From Candidatus Blautia stercoripullorum (GTDB lineage Bacteria; Bacillota; Clostridia; Lachnospirales; Lachnospiraceae): a stretch of 36,835 nucleotides of DNA. This document shows, piece after piece, positions 8,057 through 16,778 of this stretch (position 1 is the stretch's first letter; the number at the start of each line of letters is the position of its first letter). The position numbers were made by a program, and so were the translations under genes. The notes beneath the pieces were generated by a model, which saw only the letters and a list, made by a program, of their open reading frames with translations, had not been told where the DNA came from and searched no databases. The DNA lies in contig DWUX01000123.1 in assembly GCA_019120545.1 (NCBI GenBank), positions 1 through 36,835 on the forward strand. Reading direction: 5' to 3'.

Positions 8057-8654
8057 GATCTATCTGATACGTCATGGAAAGACTCAGGGCAATCTTTCGG
8101 GAAAATATATCGGAGCCAGAACCGATGAACCTCTCTGCCAGGAGGGGATCCGGGAACTGGAAGGAAAGAATTATCCCAAAGCAGAGCTTCTCTTTGTCAG
8201 TCCTATGAAACGCTGCCGGCAGACAGGGGAGATTTTGTATCCCGGACTGGCGCAAAAAGAGTGCCCTCTACTTAAAGAATGTGATTTTGGAGATTTTGAA
8301 AATAAGAATTATAAGGAGCTGTCGGGAAATCCGGACTATCAGGCCTGGATCGACAGCGGCGGCGCCCTTCCTTTTCCCGGGGGAGAGGATCCGGAAGGAT
8401 TTCGTAACCGATGCCGGGAGGGCTTTGTCCGATGTGTGGAGGAAGCCTTTGCCATGGAAAGTCCGGCAACGGCTATCGTCGCTCACGGAGGTACTATTAT
8501 GAGTATCCTCAGCGCCTATGGATATCCGAAAAAGGGGTATTTTGACTGGCAGATAAAAAACGGAGAATACTATGTCCTGACTCTGGAGGAAGAACTCTGG
8601 AAGAACGAAAGACATGTGCTCTCTGCCAAGAAAGGATTATGGACAGATGTTTAA
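8049..8654 (+). CDS. cobC: Alpha-ribazole phosphatase-type histidine phosphatase
   Basis: A 201-residue histidine-phosphatase (phosphoglycerate-mutase superfamily) protein. It has the catalytic YLIRHGKTQGN (His9), a conserved acidic residue in CPLLKECDFGDFEN (about 72-85) and the second histidine in AIVAHGGTIMSIL (His146). In this operon the expected substrate is alpha-ribazole-5'-phosphate or adenosylcobalamin-5'-phosphate, dephosphorylated around the CobS step. The superfamily is broad, so the substrate is assigned from context. The ATG at 8049 overlaps the preceding CobU-like gene by 8 nt, and the end overlaps cbiB by 8 nt. Confidence 0.9.
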   Translation: MLKIYLIRHGKTQGNLSGKYIGARTDEPLCQEGIRELEGKNYPKAELLFVSPMKRCRQTGEILYPGLAQKECPLLKECDFGDFENKNYKELSGNPDYQAWIDSGGALPFPGGEDPEGFRNRCREGFVRCVEEAFAMESPATAIVAHGGTIMSILSAYGYPKKGYFDWQIKNGEYYVLTLEEELWKNERHVLSAKKGLWTDV

Positions 8655-9627
8655 ATGGACACCACTAGCCCTTATTCTGGGCTTTGTTATAGATTTGCTC
8701 CTGGGAGATCCCAGATGGCTGTACCACCCGGTGCGGGTTATCGGAAAAGAGATCAGTTTCCTGGAAAAAAAGCTCCGGGGAATTTTTCCAAAAACGCCCC
8801 AGGGGGAACGACAGGCAGGACTTCTTATGGTGATCCTGCTGTGTATCCTGGGGTTTGTGATCCCGGCGGGAATCCTGTTTCTGGCTTATAAGATCCATAC
8901 CCTTCTGGGGATCCTTCTGGAGACCTTTATGTGTTATCAGATGCTGGCGGCCAGATCTTTAAAAGAAGAGAGTATGAAGGTATACCGGGAGCTGAAAAAA
9001 GGAGATCTGGAGAGTTCCAGGCACGCAGTTTCCATGATCGTAGGCCGGGATACCCAGAATCTTACATTTGAGGGAGTGACAAAAGCGGCAGTGGAAACTG
9101 TGGCAGAAAATACTTCAGATGGAGAGATCGCACCGCTGTTTTATATGGCTCTTGGAGGTCCTCCTCTTCTGTATCTGTATAAAACGGTCAATACCATGGA
9201 TTCTATGGTAGGATATAAGAATGACCGGTATCTGAATTTTGGAAGATACGGGGCAAAGCTGGATGATGTAGTCAATTATATTCCCGCCAGGATATCCGCC
9301 CTTCTTATGATCGGGGCGGCCCAGCTCACAGGAATGGATGGAAAAAATGCCTGGAAGATCTTTAAACGAGACCGGTATAACCATGCAAGTCCCAATTCTG
9401 CCCAGACGGAATCCGCTATGGCAGGGGCCCTGGATATCCAGCTTGCGGGAAATGCCTATTATTTTGGAAAACTGTATGAGAAGCCTACTTTGGGGGATGC
9501 GAAACGCCCCGTGGAGTTTGAGGACATTCCAAAGGCAAACAGGCTTCTGTATGTAAGCGCTGTTTTGGCAACAGTGCTCTTCGCCGGGATCCGGCTGGCA
9601 ATAATGGGAATCCTTTCCCTGATCTAG
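8647..9627 (+). CDS. cbiB: Adenosylcobinamide-phosphate synthase CbiB
   Basis: CbiB is the membrane protein that attaches aminopropanol phosphate (or a related amino alcohol) to adenosylcobyric acid. The 326 residues open with a hydrophobic segment ending IDLLLGDPRWLYHPVRVIG, the CbiB signature. SMIVGRDTQNLTFEGVTKAAVETVAENTSDG-type sequence follows at about 130-160, and HASPNSAQTESAMAGAL near 255, all conserved in the family, with several membrane helices between. I start at the ATG at 8647 (AAGGA about 10 nt upstream); the in-frame ATG at 8614 would prepend a charged stretch from inside cobC. It works directly with the CobD product encoded next. Confidence 0.94.
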   Translation: MFKWTPLALILGFVIDLLLGDPRWLYHPVRVIGKEISFLEKKLRGIFPKTPQGERQAGLLMVILLCILGFVIPAGILFLAYKIHTLLGILLETFMCYQMLAARSLKEESMKVYRELKKGDLESSRHAVSMIVGRDTQNLTFEGVTKAAVETVAENTSDGEIAPLFYMALGGPPLLYLYKTVNTMDSMVGYKNDRYLNFGRYGAKLDDVVNYIPARISALLMIGAAQLTGMDGKNAWKIFKRDRYNHASPNSAQTESAMAGALDIQLAGNAYYFGKLYEKPTLGDAKRPVEFEDIPKANRLLYVSAVLATVLFAGIRLAIMGILSLI

Positions 9628-9637
9628 AGGTGAGACA

Positions 9638-10690
9638 ATGACAGAGATACATAAACACGGAGGAGATATTTACCGGCATAAAAATGTACTGGATTTTTCC
9701 TCCAACTGCAATCCTTACGGAACACCTGAGGGAGTAAAAAAAGCAGGAGCGGCGGCTATGGAACTGGTCTGCCATTACCCGGATGTAGAGTGTGAGGGAC
9801 TGCGCCGGGCCTTGGCGCAGGCAGAGGGGGTTCCTATGGAGTCTATCATCTGCGGAAACGGAGCGGCGGACCTGATCTTCGGCCTGGTCCTGGCGTTAAA
9901 ACCTGCAAAGGCCCTTCTTCTGGCACCTACCTTTGCAGAATATGAACAGGCATTAACAGCCTGCGGGTGTGTGACAGAGTATTATTTTCTCTCTGAAGAA
10001 GAAGGATTCCGTCCGGGAGAGGAATTCCTGGATCATATCGGAAAAGATACGGATATGGTGTTTTTCTGCAATCCTAATAATCCTACCGGCGTAGCGGCAG
10101 AGCCGGAATATCTGAAGAAATTGGCACAGCGCTGCCGGGATACCGGAACTTTTCTGGTTCTGGACGAATGTTTTGAGGATTTTCTGGAGGAAGCTGAGAA
10201 GTATTCCATGAAAGGATATCTGGAAGAGTATCCTCAGATGTTTTTATTAAAGGCCTTTACAAAGAAATACGCCATGGCAGGGATCCGGCTGGGATACGGC
10301 TTCTGCGGAGACCCTCAGATCCTGGGAAAAATGAAAGAAGTCATGCAGCCCTGGAATGTTTCTGTAGTGGCCCAGGAGGCAGGGATCGCCGCATTAAAAG
10401 AAGAGACATATGTGAAAGAGTCTATGAAGAAGATCCGAAAGGAAAGAGAAATCCTCTTGGAAGGTATGAAAAAACTGGGATTTTTCACATTTGCCTCAGA
10501 GGCCAATTATATTTTTTTCAAAGGCCGGGAAGACCTTCAGGAAAAATGCCTGGAGAAAGGAATTTATATCCGGGACTGCAGCAATTACCGGGGTCTGAAA
10601 AAGGGTTATTACCGAGTGGCGGTCCGCACCGGAGAAGAGAACCGCCGGCTTTTAAAGGTTCTTAAGGAGACATTAGACCAAAACAGATAA
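9638..10690 (+). CDS. cobD: Threonine-phosphate decarboxylase
   Basis: This PLP-dependent fold-type I enzyme decarboxylates L-threonine phosphate to (R)-1-amino-2-propanol phosphate, the substrate of CbiB. The 350 residues start [11 protein letters not shown] and [11 protein letters not shown], typical of CobD rather than HisC. CNPNNPTG appears at 144-151, LDECFEDFL near 175, and the lysine motif [17 protein letters not shown] near 205-221, with the likely PLP lysine at 209. The end carries the [12 protein letters not shown] substrate-phosphate-binding arginine region. AGAGGTGAG precedes the ATG at 9638, 10 nt after cbiB. HisC is the main alternative and is unlikely given the N-terminus and neighbours. 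Confidence 0.93.
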   Translation: MTEIHKHGGDIYRHKNVLDFSSNCNPYGTPEGVKKAGAAAMELVCHYPDVECEGLRRALAQAEGVPMESIICGNGAADLIFGLVLALKPAKALLLAPTFAEYEQALTACGCVTEYYFLSEEEGFRPGEEFLDHIGKDTDMVFFCNPNNPTGVAAEPEYLKKLAQRCRDTGTFLVLDECFEDFLEEAEKYSMKGYLEEYPQMFLLKAFTKKYAMAGIRLGYGFCGDPQILGKMKEVMQPWNVSVVAQEAGIAALKEETYVKESMKKIRKEREILLEGMKKLGFFTFASEANYIFFKGREDLQEKCLEKGIYIRDCSNYRGLKKGYYRVAVRTGEENRRLLKVLKETLDQNR

Positions 10691-10709
10691 AACAAAAGAG
10701 GGAATGATT

Positions 10710-12218
10710 ATGGCAAAAGCAATTATGATACAGGGGACTATGTCCAATGCAGGGAAGAGTCTGCTGGCAGCAGGCCTGTGCAGGATCTTTAAACAGGACG
10801 GATACAAGGTGGCCCCTTTTAAATCTCAGAATATGGCGCTGAATTCTTTTATCACCCAGGAAGGCCTGGAGATGGGAAGAGCCCAGGTCATGCAGGCGGA
10901 GGCTGCAGGGATCAGCCCTTCTGTGCTGATGAACCCCATCCTGCTGAAGCCTACCAATGACGTAGGCAGCCAGGTCATCGTAAACGGAGAAGTCCTGGGA
11001 ACTATGAGTGCCAGAGATTATTTTAAATATAAAAAACAGCTGGTGCCAAAAGTTATGGAAGCATATGAGACATTGGCGGAAAAATATGATATTATTGTGA
11101 TCGAAGGAGCCGGAAGTCCGGCGGAGATCAATCTGAAGGAAGAAGATATTGTCAACATGGGCATGGCCAAAATGGCTAAAGCTCCGGTACTGCTGGTGGG
11201 CGATATTGACCGTGGAGGCGTTTTTGCCCAGCTGATGGGAACGATCATGCTCCTGGAGCCGGATGAGCAGAAGATGGTGAAAGGGATGATCATCAATAAA
11301 TTCCGGGGAGATAAGACTATACTGGATCCCGGCGTGGAAATGCTGGAGGAAAGGACCCATATCCCGGTAGTAGGCGTGGCTCCTTATATGGAACTGGAAG
11401 TAGAAGATGAGGACAGCCTGACGGAGCGGTTTTCCGGAAAACAGGAAGTGGACCTTATCGATATTGCGGTGATCCGGGTGCCAAGGATCTCAAATTTCAC
11501 GGACTTTAATGCTTTGGAGGTGATCCCGGGGGTATCCCTCAGGTATGTACGTCATGTCCAGGAACTGAAGAATCCGGATATGATCATCCTGCCGGGAACC
11601 AAAAATACTATGGAGGATCTGCTGTGGATGCGGCAGAATGGTCTGGAGGCTGCTGTGCTGAAAAAAGCCGCAGAAGGAAAGATCATCTTCGGCGTATGCG
11701 GAGGTTATCAGATGCTGGGAGAGACTCTGGCAGATCCGGAACATGTGGAAGCCGGAGGGGAGATCAAAGGCATGGGTCTTCTGCCTATGGACACGATATT
11801 CAAAGAAGGAAAGACCAGAACCCGGGTAGAAGGCTCTTTTGATCAGGTACAGGGGCCTCTGCACACTTTGACAGGGGTAAACCTGGAAGGTTATGAGATC
11901 CATATGGGAGAGACTACTCTCTGGGAAGGCGTCCAGAGCTTTACCAGAATCACGGATACGGTTAAAAATGAAACAAAAGAAGACGGAGCCTTTTATAAAA
12001 ATGTATATGGTTCTTATGTCCATGGGATTTTTGATAAAGAAGAGGTAGCCAAGAAAGTGGTAGAAGCCATTGGAGAGATCAAGGGAATTGATGTGTCTTC
12101 CATGACAGGAGTAGATTTTGCCAGCTTTAAGGAAACCCAGTATGACCTTCTGGCCCAGGGCCTGAGAGAACATTTAGACATGGAAAAAATCTATCAGATC
12201 CTGGAGGAAGGGATCTGA
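10710..12218 (+). CDS. cobQ: Cobyric acid synthase (CbiP/CobQ)
   Basis: The amidotransferase that adds amides at positions b, d, e and g to make adenosylcobyric acid. The 502-residue protein has the dethiobiotin-synthetase-like P-loop [16 protein letters not shown] (residues 8-23), [11 protein letters not shown] near 38-47, [11 protein letters not shown] near 132-142, [12 protein letters not shown] near 163-174, and a glutaminase domain with [12 protein letters not shown] (nucleophile Cys330) and a late SYVHGIFD histidine. The length is normal. The ATG at 10710 is chosen because AGAGGGA (10697-10703) is 6 nt before it; the in-frame ATG at 10704 abuts that site. It lies 19 nt after cobD. Confidence 0.95.
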   Translation: MAKAIMIQGTMSNAGKSLLAAGLCRIFKQDGYKVAPFKSQNMALNSFITQEGLEMGRAQVMQAEAAGISPSVLMNPILLKPTNDVGSQVIVNGEVLGTMSARDYFKYKKQLVPKVMEAYETLAEKYDIIVIEGAGSPAEINLKEEDIVNMGMAKMAKAPVLLVGDIDRGGVFAQLMGTIMLLEPDEQKMVKGMIINKFRGDKTILDPGVEMLEERTHIPVVGVAPYMELEVEDEDSLTERFSGKQEVDLIDIAVIRVPRISNFTDFNALEVIPGVSLRYVRHVQELKNPDMIILPGTKNTMEDLLWMRQNGLEAAVLKKAAEGKIIFGVCGGYQMLGETLADPEHVEAGGEIKGMGLLPMDTIFKEGKTRTRVEGSFDQVQGPLHTLTGVNLEGYEIHMGETTLWEGVQSFTRITDTVKNETKEDGAFYKNVYGSYVHGIFDKEEVAKKVVEAIGEIKGIDVSSMTGVDFASFKETQYDLLAQGLREHLDMEKIYQILEEGI

Positions 12219-12251
12219 CAGAAGCTTAAAAAGAGACAGGAGATGGCAGAT

Positions 12252-12902
12252 ATGAAAGTAGAACTGGAAAATGTAAAACCAAAAGAGATTGAGACCAGAA
12301 GCTTTGAGATCATCACCCGGGAACTGGGAGATAAGAAGCTGATCCCCGGAACGGAACTGATCGTAAAACGTTGTATCCATACCAGCGCGGATTTTGATTA
12401 TGCAGATAATCTCTGCTTTTCAGAAGGGGCAGTGGAAAAAGCGATCCAGGCGATCAAGGACGGAGCCTGTATCGTAACGGACACCCAGATGGCCAAAGCA
12501 GGGATCAATAAAAAAGCCCTGAAAAAATACGGTGGAGAAGTCTACTGCTTTATGTCTGATGAGGATGTAGCCCAGGCGGCAAGGGAACAGGGCTGTACCA
12601 GAGCCACCGCCTGTATGGATAAAGCCGCGTCCCTTGGAAAACCGCTGATCTTTGCCATTGGAAACGCGCCTACAGCTCTTGTACGGCTTTATGAACTGAT
12701 CCAGGAGAAAAAAATATCTCCATATTTGATCATAGGGGTTCCGGTAGGGTTTGTAAATGTGGTACAATCAAAAGAAATGATCATGGATACAGAGGTTCCC
12801 TATATTGTTGCAAAGGGAAGAAAAGGCGGAAGCAATATTGCCGCCTGTATCTGTAACGCATTGCTTTATATGATTGATAATGAGCGAGATTACTGGAAGT
12901 GA
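12252..12902 (+). CDS. cbiC: Cobalt-precorrin-8 (precorrin-8X) methylmutase CbiC
   Basis: CbiC moves a methyl group from C-11 to C-12 to give cobyrinate. The 216 residues contain RCIHTSADFDYADNLCFS with His43, which aligns by position with the catalytic histidine of the family, then ACIVTDTQMAKAGI, ARATACMDKAA-like sequence (TRATACMDKAA) and the AIGNAPTALVRLYEL motif. The length is normal. AGGAG at 12238-12242 is 9 nt before the ATG at 12252; the in-frame ATG at 12243 directly abuts it and is less likely. It is unusual only in position: an early ring step encoded after late-pathway genes. It lies 33 nt after cobQ. Confidence 0.95.
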   Translation: MKVELENVKPKEIETRSFEIITRELGDKKLIPGTELIVKRCIHTSADFDYADNLCFSEGAVEKAIQAIKDGACIVTDTQMAKAGINKKALKKYGGEVYCFMSDEDVAQAAREQGCTRATACMDKAASLGKPLIFAIGNAPTALVRLYELIQEKKISPYLIIGVPVGFVNVVQSKEMIMDTEVPYIVAKGRKGGSNIAACICNALLYMIDNERDYWK

Positions 12903-12930
12903 GAAGTAAAATTGCCGGGAAGGAATTAGT

Positions 12931-14082
12931 ATGAAGTGCGAAAGATGCGGAAAGGAACTTTCTGACAGTGATTTATACTGCAGCCGGTGTGGAAAAGCCG
13001 TTTTTCCGGAATATATGGATGAAGAAGACATATGGGCTTATTATAAATCCGATGAAGAGCTGGAACAGATCTTAAAGGCGGAGGAAGGACAGAAAGAAGA
13101 GTCTCAGCCGGAAGTCTCTGAGACAGAGATTCCCTTGTCAGAGAAAGTTCCACTAGAAAATTCTCAGCCGGAGATCCTGGAAGCAGAAGACCGGGAATCG
13201 GACGATGTCCTGCCGGAGATGGCTGTAGAAGATCCGGAAAATCAGGAATATCCGGAAGAAGTATCCGGGGAAGAAGAGCCAGCTTCAGAGGAAGCACCCT
13301 CTCCGGTTTTGGAAGTTGTCAAGGAAAACGCAGAACCAAAAGATGGAGAAGCGGCGAGAGAGTCTGAGGACTTAGATGACGACGAAGATGATGATGACGA
13401 TGAGGAGGAAGAGCAAAAGGAACCTCTGACTCCGGAAAAAAAGAGGACCAGAAGATATACGGCACTTCTGGCAGGCATCTTTCTTCTTCTGTGCCTGGCC
13501 GCAGGTATCTTTCTGGGAATCAGGAGAATGAATCAACTGGATACACTGGAAAAAGAGTATGATCAGAAGATAGAAGAATCAGAGACAGAGACTTCATCTG
13601 CGGAAACGGGAAAGATCCGGCTTCTTGAGGAAGAACCGGATCTTTCTCAGAATACAAAACTGCAGCCTGCATCTGCCCAGGCAGATTCCCAGAAACAGTC
13701 TGAGGAAGAAGACTACAGCGGCAGCCGTCTCATTGATGGAGATCAGACAACCTCCTGGCAGGAGGGAGAAGAGGGCACCGGAGAGGGAAAAGGTGTGACG
13801 ATTTCCCTGGATGGCAGCCATCCGGTCCGGTATCTGGCCCTTTATCTGGGAAACTGGAAAAGCGATGAACTGTGGAGATATAATGCCCGCCCCCAGTCCC
13901 TGGCTATTCAGGTAGGAGAAGCTGAAGAAGAAATCCTGGAATTCCCAAATGAAAAAAAAGTCTTCTACCTGGCGCTTCAGGAACCGGTAGAGGCTTCTGA
14001 GATAAAAATCCGGATCCAGTCCTCTTATGAGGGAGAGAGATGGGAGGATAATTGTATCTCAGAGATAGAAGTTTATGAATGA
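12931..14082 (+). CDS. Zinc-ribbon, single-pass membrane protein with C-terminal discoidin/NADase-type glycan-binding-like domain
   Basis: This 383-residue protein has three parts. Residues 1-26 are a zinc ribbon with two CxxC pairs (CERCG and CSRCG). Residues about 30-165 are strongly acidic and low-complexity, ending in an Asp/Glu run. A membrane helix follows at about residues 174-193, then a linker and a beta-rich C-terminal domain (about 240-383) with SRLIDGDQTTSWQEG, VRYLALYLGNWKS and a final ISEIEVYE. That pattern fits the discoidin-like NADase-type glycan-binding domain found in clostridial proteins. The domain would face outward (inference). The gene starts 28 nt after cbiC behind GGAAGGA and shares its terminator, so it is probably cotranscribed with the B12 genes. 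No cobalamin role is known to me. Confidence 0.75.
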   Translation: MKCERCGKELSDSDLYCSRCGKAVFPEYMDEEDIWAYYKSDEELEQILKAEEGQKEESQPEVSETEIPLSEKVPLENSQPEILEAEDRESDDVLPEMAVEDPENQEYPEEVSGEEEPASEEAPSPVLEVVKENAEPKDGEAARESEDLDDDEDDDDDEEEEQKEPLTPEKKRTRRYTALLAGIFLLLCLAAGIFLGIRRMNQLDTLEKEYDQKIEESETETSSAETGKIRLLEEEPDLSQNTKLQPASAQADSQKQSEEEDYSGSRLIDGDQTTSWQEGEEGTGEGKGVTISLDGSHPVRYLALYLGNWKSDELWRYNARPQSLAIQVGEAEEEILEFPNEKKVFYLALQEPVEASEIKIRIQSSYEGERWEDNCISEIEVYE

Positions 14083-14084
14083 CG

Positions 14085-14139
14085 AAAAGGAATTTTTTAC
14101 AGTAGATGAAAATAACTGCTGTGAAAAATTCCTTTTTTT
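14085..14139 (+). terminator. Rho-independent terminator of the cobalamin operon
   Basis: A long hairpin (arms 14085-14102 and 14119-14139, AAGGAATTTTTYACAG-like stem) is followed by a seven-T run. It begins 2 nt after the zinc-ribbon gene. It may also stop the convergent lysR transcript, although the T-run on that side is shorter. Confidence 0.85.
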
Positions 14140-14197
14140 ATGCAGAAAACGAAAGGTCTTTAACAGAAAAACCTCATGGAATATGGGAAGAGCAGTT

Positions 14198-15160
14198 CTA
14201 CCGTATATGAGAATACGTCATATGAAGTCTGGAATCTCTGTAGAATGTAATAAATTTTTGAACTGGAATGGAGGTATAGTTCTCATGGGGGACAAGAGCA
14301 TAAAACATACGGCGGCACAGATCAGAATCAATTTTGTAAAACAACAGCGAAGCTTCTTTTTTCTGGATCATACGGTCGCTTACAAAGGTTGCGGCAAAAC
14401 CTGCTTCTGCCAGATGATAGGCGGTAGCAAGCTGAGATTGTTCCATTTTGATCTTAGGTTTAAAACCTGCGCTTTCGAAAAGCTGGATGGCCCTCTGATA
14501 AAGATTGTTTCCCGGAGTTAAAATAATAAACTCCAGATCACGGAAATTATTCAGGGAAACCGTAGGACAGGTATCAGTTAGATGCTTTCCCCGAAGAATA
14601 TCCGTGCCGGTGAGGGACAGGCCGGAAAGCTGACTGTTTATAGAATAATTTTCTGGGACGGCAAGAAGTATGTGGTCCAGAAAAAAAGGATACTGTTTAA
14701 ATCTTTTTACAAGTTTTGGGTCGCAGCTAAAGGTAAGATCAATTTTTCGCTCTGCCAGCATTTCACCCAAAACATCAGAACTTTCTTCAAGCATATCGAT
14801 ACTTATTCCCGGATAATCCCGGGAAAAGTCTGTAACAATCTCCGGAAGAATATAGGCATTGACATAGTGCGAACCTCCTATGCGTATGGATCCAGTATTC
14901 AACTGTTGGATATCCTGGATCTGCTGATCAAGATCGTGCTCCAGGCCTCTGATTTTCTTGATCATTCTGATATACAGTTCACCGGCTGAAGTCAGCCGGA
15001 GGGGACGATGACTCCGGTCAAAAAGAGGCATTCCAATCGAGGATTCTATCTTCTGTATGGCAATGCTGAGGGCGGGTTGAGAGATGAACAAATGGTCCGC
15101 AGCTTTAGAAAAGCTGCCGTCTTCGTAAATCTGATAAATATATTTTAATTCCTGTTGCAT
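14198..15160 (-). CDS. LysR-family transcriptional regulator
   Basis: A 320-residue LysR-type regulator. The N-terminus (ELKYIYQIYEDGSFSKAADHLFISQPALSIAIQKIES) is a classic LysR winged helix-turn-helix, followed by a linker helix and a periplasmic-binding-protein-like effector domain from about residue 95 (SIRIGGSHYVNAYILPEIV) with a SCDPKLVKRF segment. It is divergent from the SAF/UxaA-type cassette, with 109 nt between the start codons, so it most likely controls that cassette in response to its substrate or a breakdown product. The effector is unknown. It converges on the cobalamin operon and ends 58 nt from that terminator. Confidence 0.92.
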   Translation of the reverse strand: MQQELKYIYQIYEDGSFSKAADHLFISQPALSIAIQKIESSIGMPLFDRSHRPLRLTSAGELYIRMIKKIRGLEHDLDQQIQDIQQLNTGSIRIGGSHYVNAYILPEIVTDFSRDYPGISIDMLEESSDVLGEMLAERKIDLTFSCDPKLVKRFKQYPFFLDHILLAVPENYSINSQLSGLSLTGTDILRGKHLTDTCPTVSLNNFRDLEFIILTPGNNLYQRAIQLFESAGFKPKIKMEQSQLATAYHLAEAGFAATFVSDRMIQKKEASLLFYKIDSDLCRRMFYALVPHENYTSIPVQKFITFYRDSRLHMTYSHIR

Positions 15161-15269
15161 ATTATAAACTCTACTTATATTAATATAAAATCTATAAATT
15201 TGATTATATAATATCCGGATGTTAAAGTAAAGATATAAAAAATATGGTCAGGAAAGGAGTAAATAGATT
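15161..15269. promoter_or_regulatory. Divergent, AT-rich lysR / uxaA-like intergenic control region
   Basis: The 109 nt between the two start codons are very AT-rich around 15165-15215. A TATAAT on the + strand lies at 15207-15212. Interrupted dyads of the TTATA...TATAA kind occur around 15163-15213, as expected for LysR T-N11-A type sites, but no single operator stands out. AAAGGAG precedes the + strand ATG at 15270. The control role is inferred from the divergent layout. Confidence 0.5.
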
Positions 15270-15578
15270 ATGGAAATCCAGGCGTTGTTAATGGATGAAA
15301 AAGACAATGTAGTGACTTGTGTAAAAGCAGTCAAGGCAGGCGAGGAAGTTTTTTACAGGAAAGGAGAAGATTATTTATCAGTAAAGGCAGAGGAGGATAT
15401 TCCTTTCTGTCATAAGATTGCCCTGACAGATTTAGAAAAAGGGGATGAGGTACTGAAATACGGGGAATTGATCGGGAAAACTACTTGTTCTGTAAAAAAG
15501 GGACATTGGGTATCTCATGAAAATATCTACAGTGTTCCGAGGGACTATGAAAGTGAATTTGTAAAGGAGGAAGCGTGA
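15270..15578 (+). CDS. SAF-domain small subunit of a UxaA-type hydro-lyase
   Basis: A 102-residue protein made of one SAF domain. The HKIALTDLEKGDEVLKYGELIGKTT stretch (about residues 48-72) and the KKGHWVSHENI end match the small (N-terminal) part of altronate/galactarate dehydratases and the SuyA subunit of sulfolactate sulfo-lyase. It overlaps the large-subunit gene by one base (TGATG), as in split UxaA enzymes, so the two should form one complex. It lacks catalytic features of its own. The substrate is probably a hydroxylated sugar acid or related dicarboxylate, judging from family and transporter; sequence does not separate the candidates. Confidence 0.85.
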   Translation: MEIQALLMDEKDNVVTCVKAVKAGEEVFYRKGEDYLSVKAEEDIPFCHKIALTDLEKGDEVLKYGELIGKTTCSVKKGHWVSHENIYSVPRDYESEFVKEEA

Positions 15579-16738
15579 TGCAGTTTTGGGGATACAAGAG
15601 AAAAGAAGGAAGAGCAGGTCTTAGAAATCATGTACTGATTCTGCCGGCCTGTGCCTGCGGAAGCGAAAGCGCCAGAGTTGTGGCAAGCCAGGTAAGAGGC
15701 GCTGTTAATATCGTATTTAATACAGGATGTTCAGATGTGGCTGCTAATACGGCTATGTCCCAGAAGGTTCTGACCGGTTTTGCCTGTAATCCTAATGTCT
15801 ATGGAGTAGTAATTATAGGCCTGGGATGCGAGACAGTTCCGCACAAAGAATTGAGAGAAAAAATCCAGTCTATGACCAGTAAACCGGTGGTATCTTTTGG
15901 TATCCAGGAAGAAGGCGGAACTTTAAGGACTATTGAGAAAGCTGTACGGGCGGCAAGAGATATGGCGGCAGAAGCTGCCATGCAGCAGAAAGAGTTGTGT
16001 GATATTTCTGAACTGCTTCTGGGGATTGAATGCGGTGGCTCTGATGCTACTTCAGGGATTGCCAGCAATCCGGCGGTAGGTGAATTAAGTGATCTTCTGG
16101 TAGATCTGGGAGCTTCCACTATGATGAGTGAATCTATTGAGTGGATAGGCGCAGAACACATTGTGGCCAGAAGAGGGGCAACCCCGAAGATCCATAATCA
16201 GATCATCCAGATGTGTAAGGATTATGAGGAACATTTAAAAGCTGCAGGCCAGGACTGCCGCGCAGGTCAGCCTACTCCCGGAAATAAGGCAGGGGGCTTA
16301 TCTACTCTTGATGAGAAGAGCCTTGGCTGTATCCGAAAAGGAGGCACCCGCCCTATCGTAGAAGTTCTGGAGCAGGGAGAACGTCCTACAAAGACGGGGG
16401 CTGTGGTCATGGATACCGCAGGATATGATATTTCTTCCGTAACTTCCATGGTGGCAGGGGGCTGCAATGCCGTAATTTTTACAACAGGAAGAGGTACACC
16501 TACAGGAAACGCCATTGTTCCGGTGATCAAGGTTACTGCGAATGCATCTACCTACCAGAAAATGGAAGACAATATGGATGTAGATTTAAGCGGAATCATC
16601 AAAGGAACCAGCACTATTAAGGAAAGCGGAGAAGAATTGCTGAAATTTGTCCATGATATCTGCAATGGAAAAATGACAAAGGCAGAGGCCTATGGATTTT
16701 CTGATATTGCCGTGGACCATGTATGCAAGTTTGTATAA
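15578..16738 (+). CDS. UxaA-family hydro-lyase / sulfo-lyase large subunit (altronate dehydratase-like)
   Basis: A 386-residue protein of the altronate/galactarate dehydratase C-terminal family. It begins FWGYKRKEGRAGLRNHVLILP, then has FNTGCSDVAANTAMS, GLGCETVPHKEL, GIECGGSDATSGIASNPA (about residues 149-166) and late FTTGRGTPTGNAIVPVIKV, all family landmarks. The cysteines in GCSD, GCE and CGGSD are candidate metal ligands. Known members act on D-altronate, D-galactarate or (R)-sulfolactate. ATG 15578 is chosen over GTG 15575 because AAAGGAGGA lies at the usual distance. No kinase, aldolase or dehydrogenase for sugar-acid catabolism is nearby, so the substrate is open. Confidence 0.85.
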   Translation: MQFWGYKRKEGRAGLRNHVLILPACACGSESARVVASQVRGAVNIVFNTGCSDVAANTAMSQKVLTGFACNPNVYGVVIIGLGCETVPHKELREKIQSMTSKPVVSFGIQEEGGTLRTIEKAVRAARDMAAEAAMQQKELCDISELLLGIECGGSDATSGIASNPAVGELSDLLVDLGASTMMSESIEWIGAEHIVARRGATPKIHNQIIQMCKDYEEHLKAAGQDCRAGQPTPGNKAGGLSTLDEKSLGCIRKGGTRPIVEVLEQGERPTKTGAVVMDTAGYDISSVTSMVAGGCNAVIFTTGRGTPTGNAIVPVIKVTANASTYQKMEDNMDVDLSGIIKGTSTIKESGEELLKFVHDICNGKMTKAEAYGFSDIAVDHVCKFV

Positions 16739-16778
16739 ACCAAAAAGATCATAAAAAAACATAACGAAGGAGAAAACT

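Noticed and set aside
13374-13420. Repetitive GAT/GAC/GAG-rich tract, possible microsatellite
   Set aside because: It is in frame and encodes the Asp/Glu run of the zinc-ribbon protein, so it is explained as a low-complexity acidic spacer.
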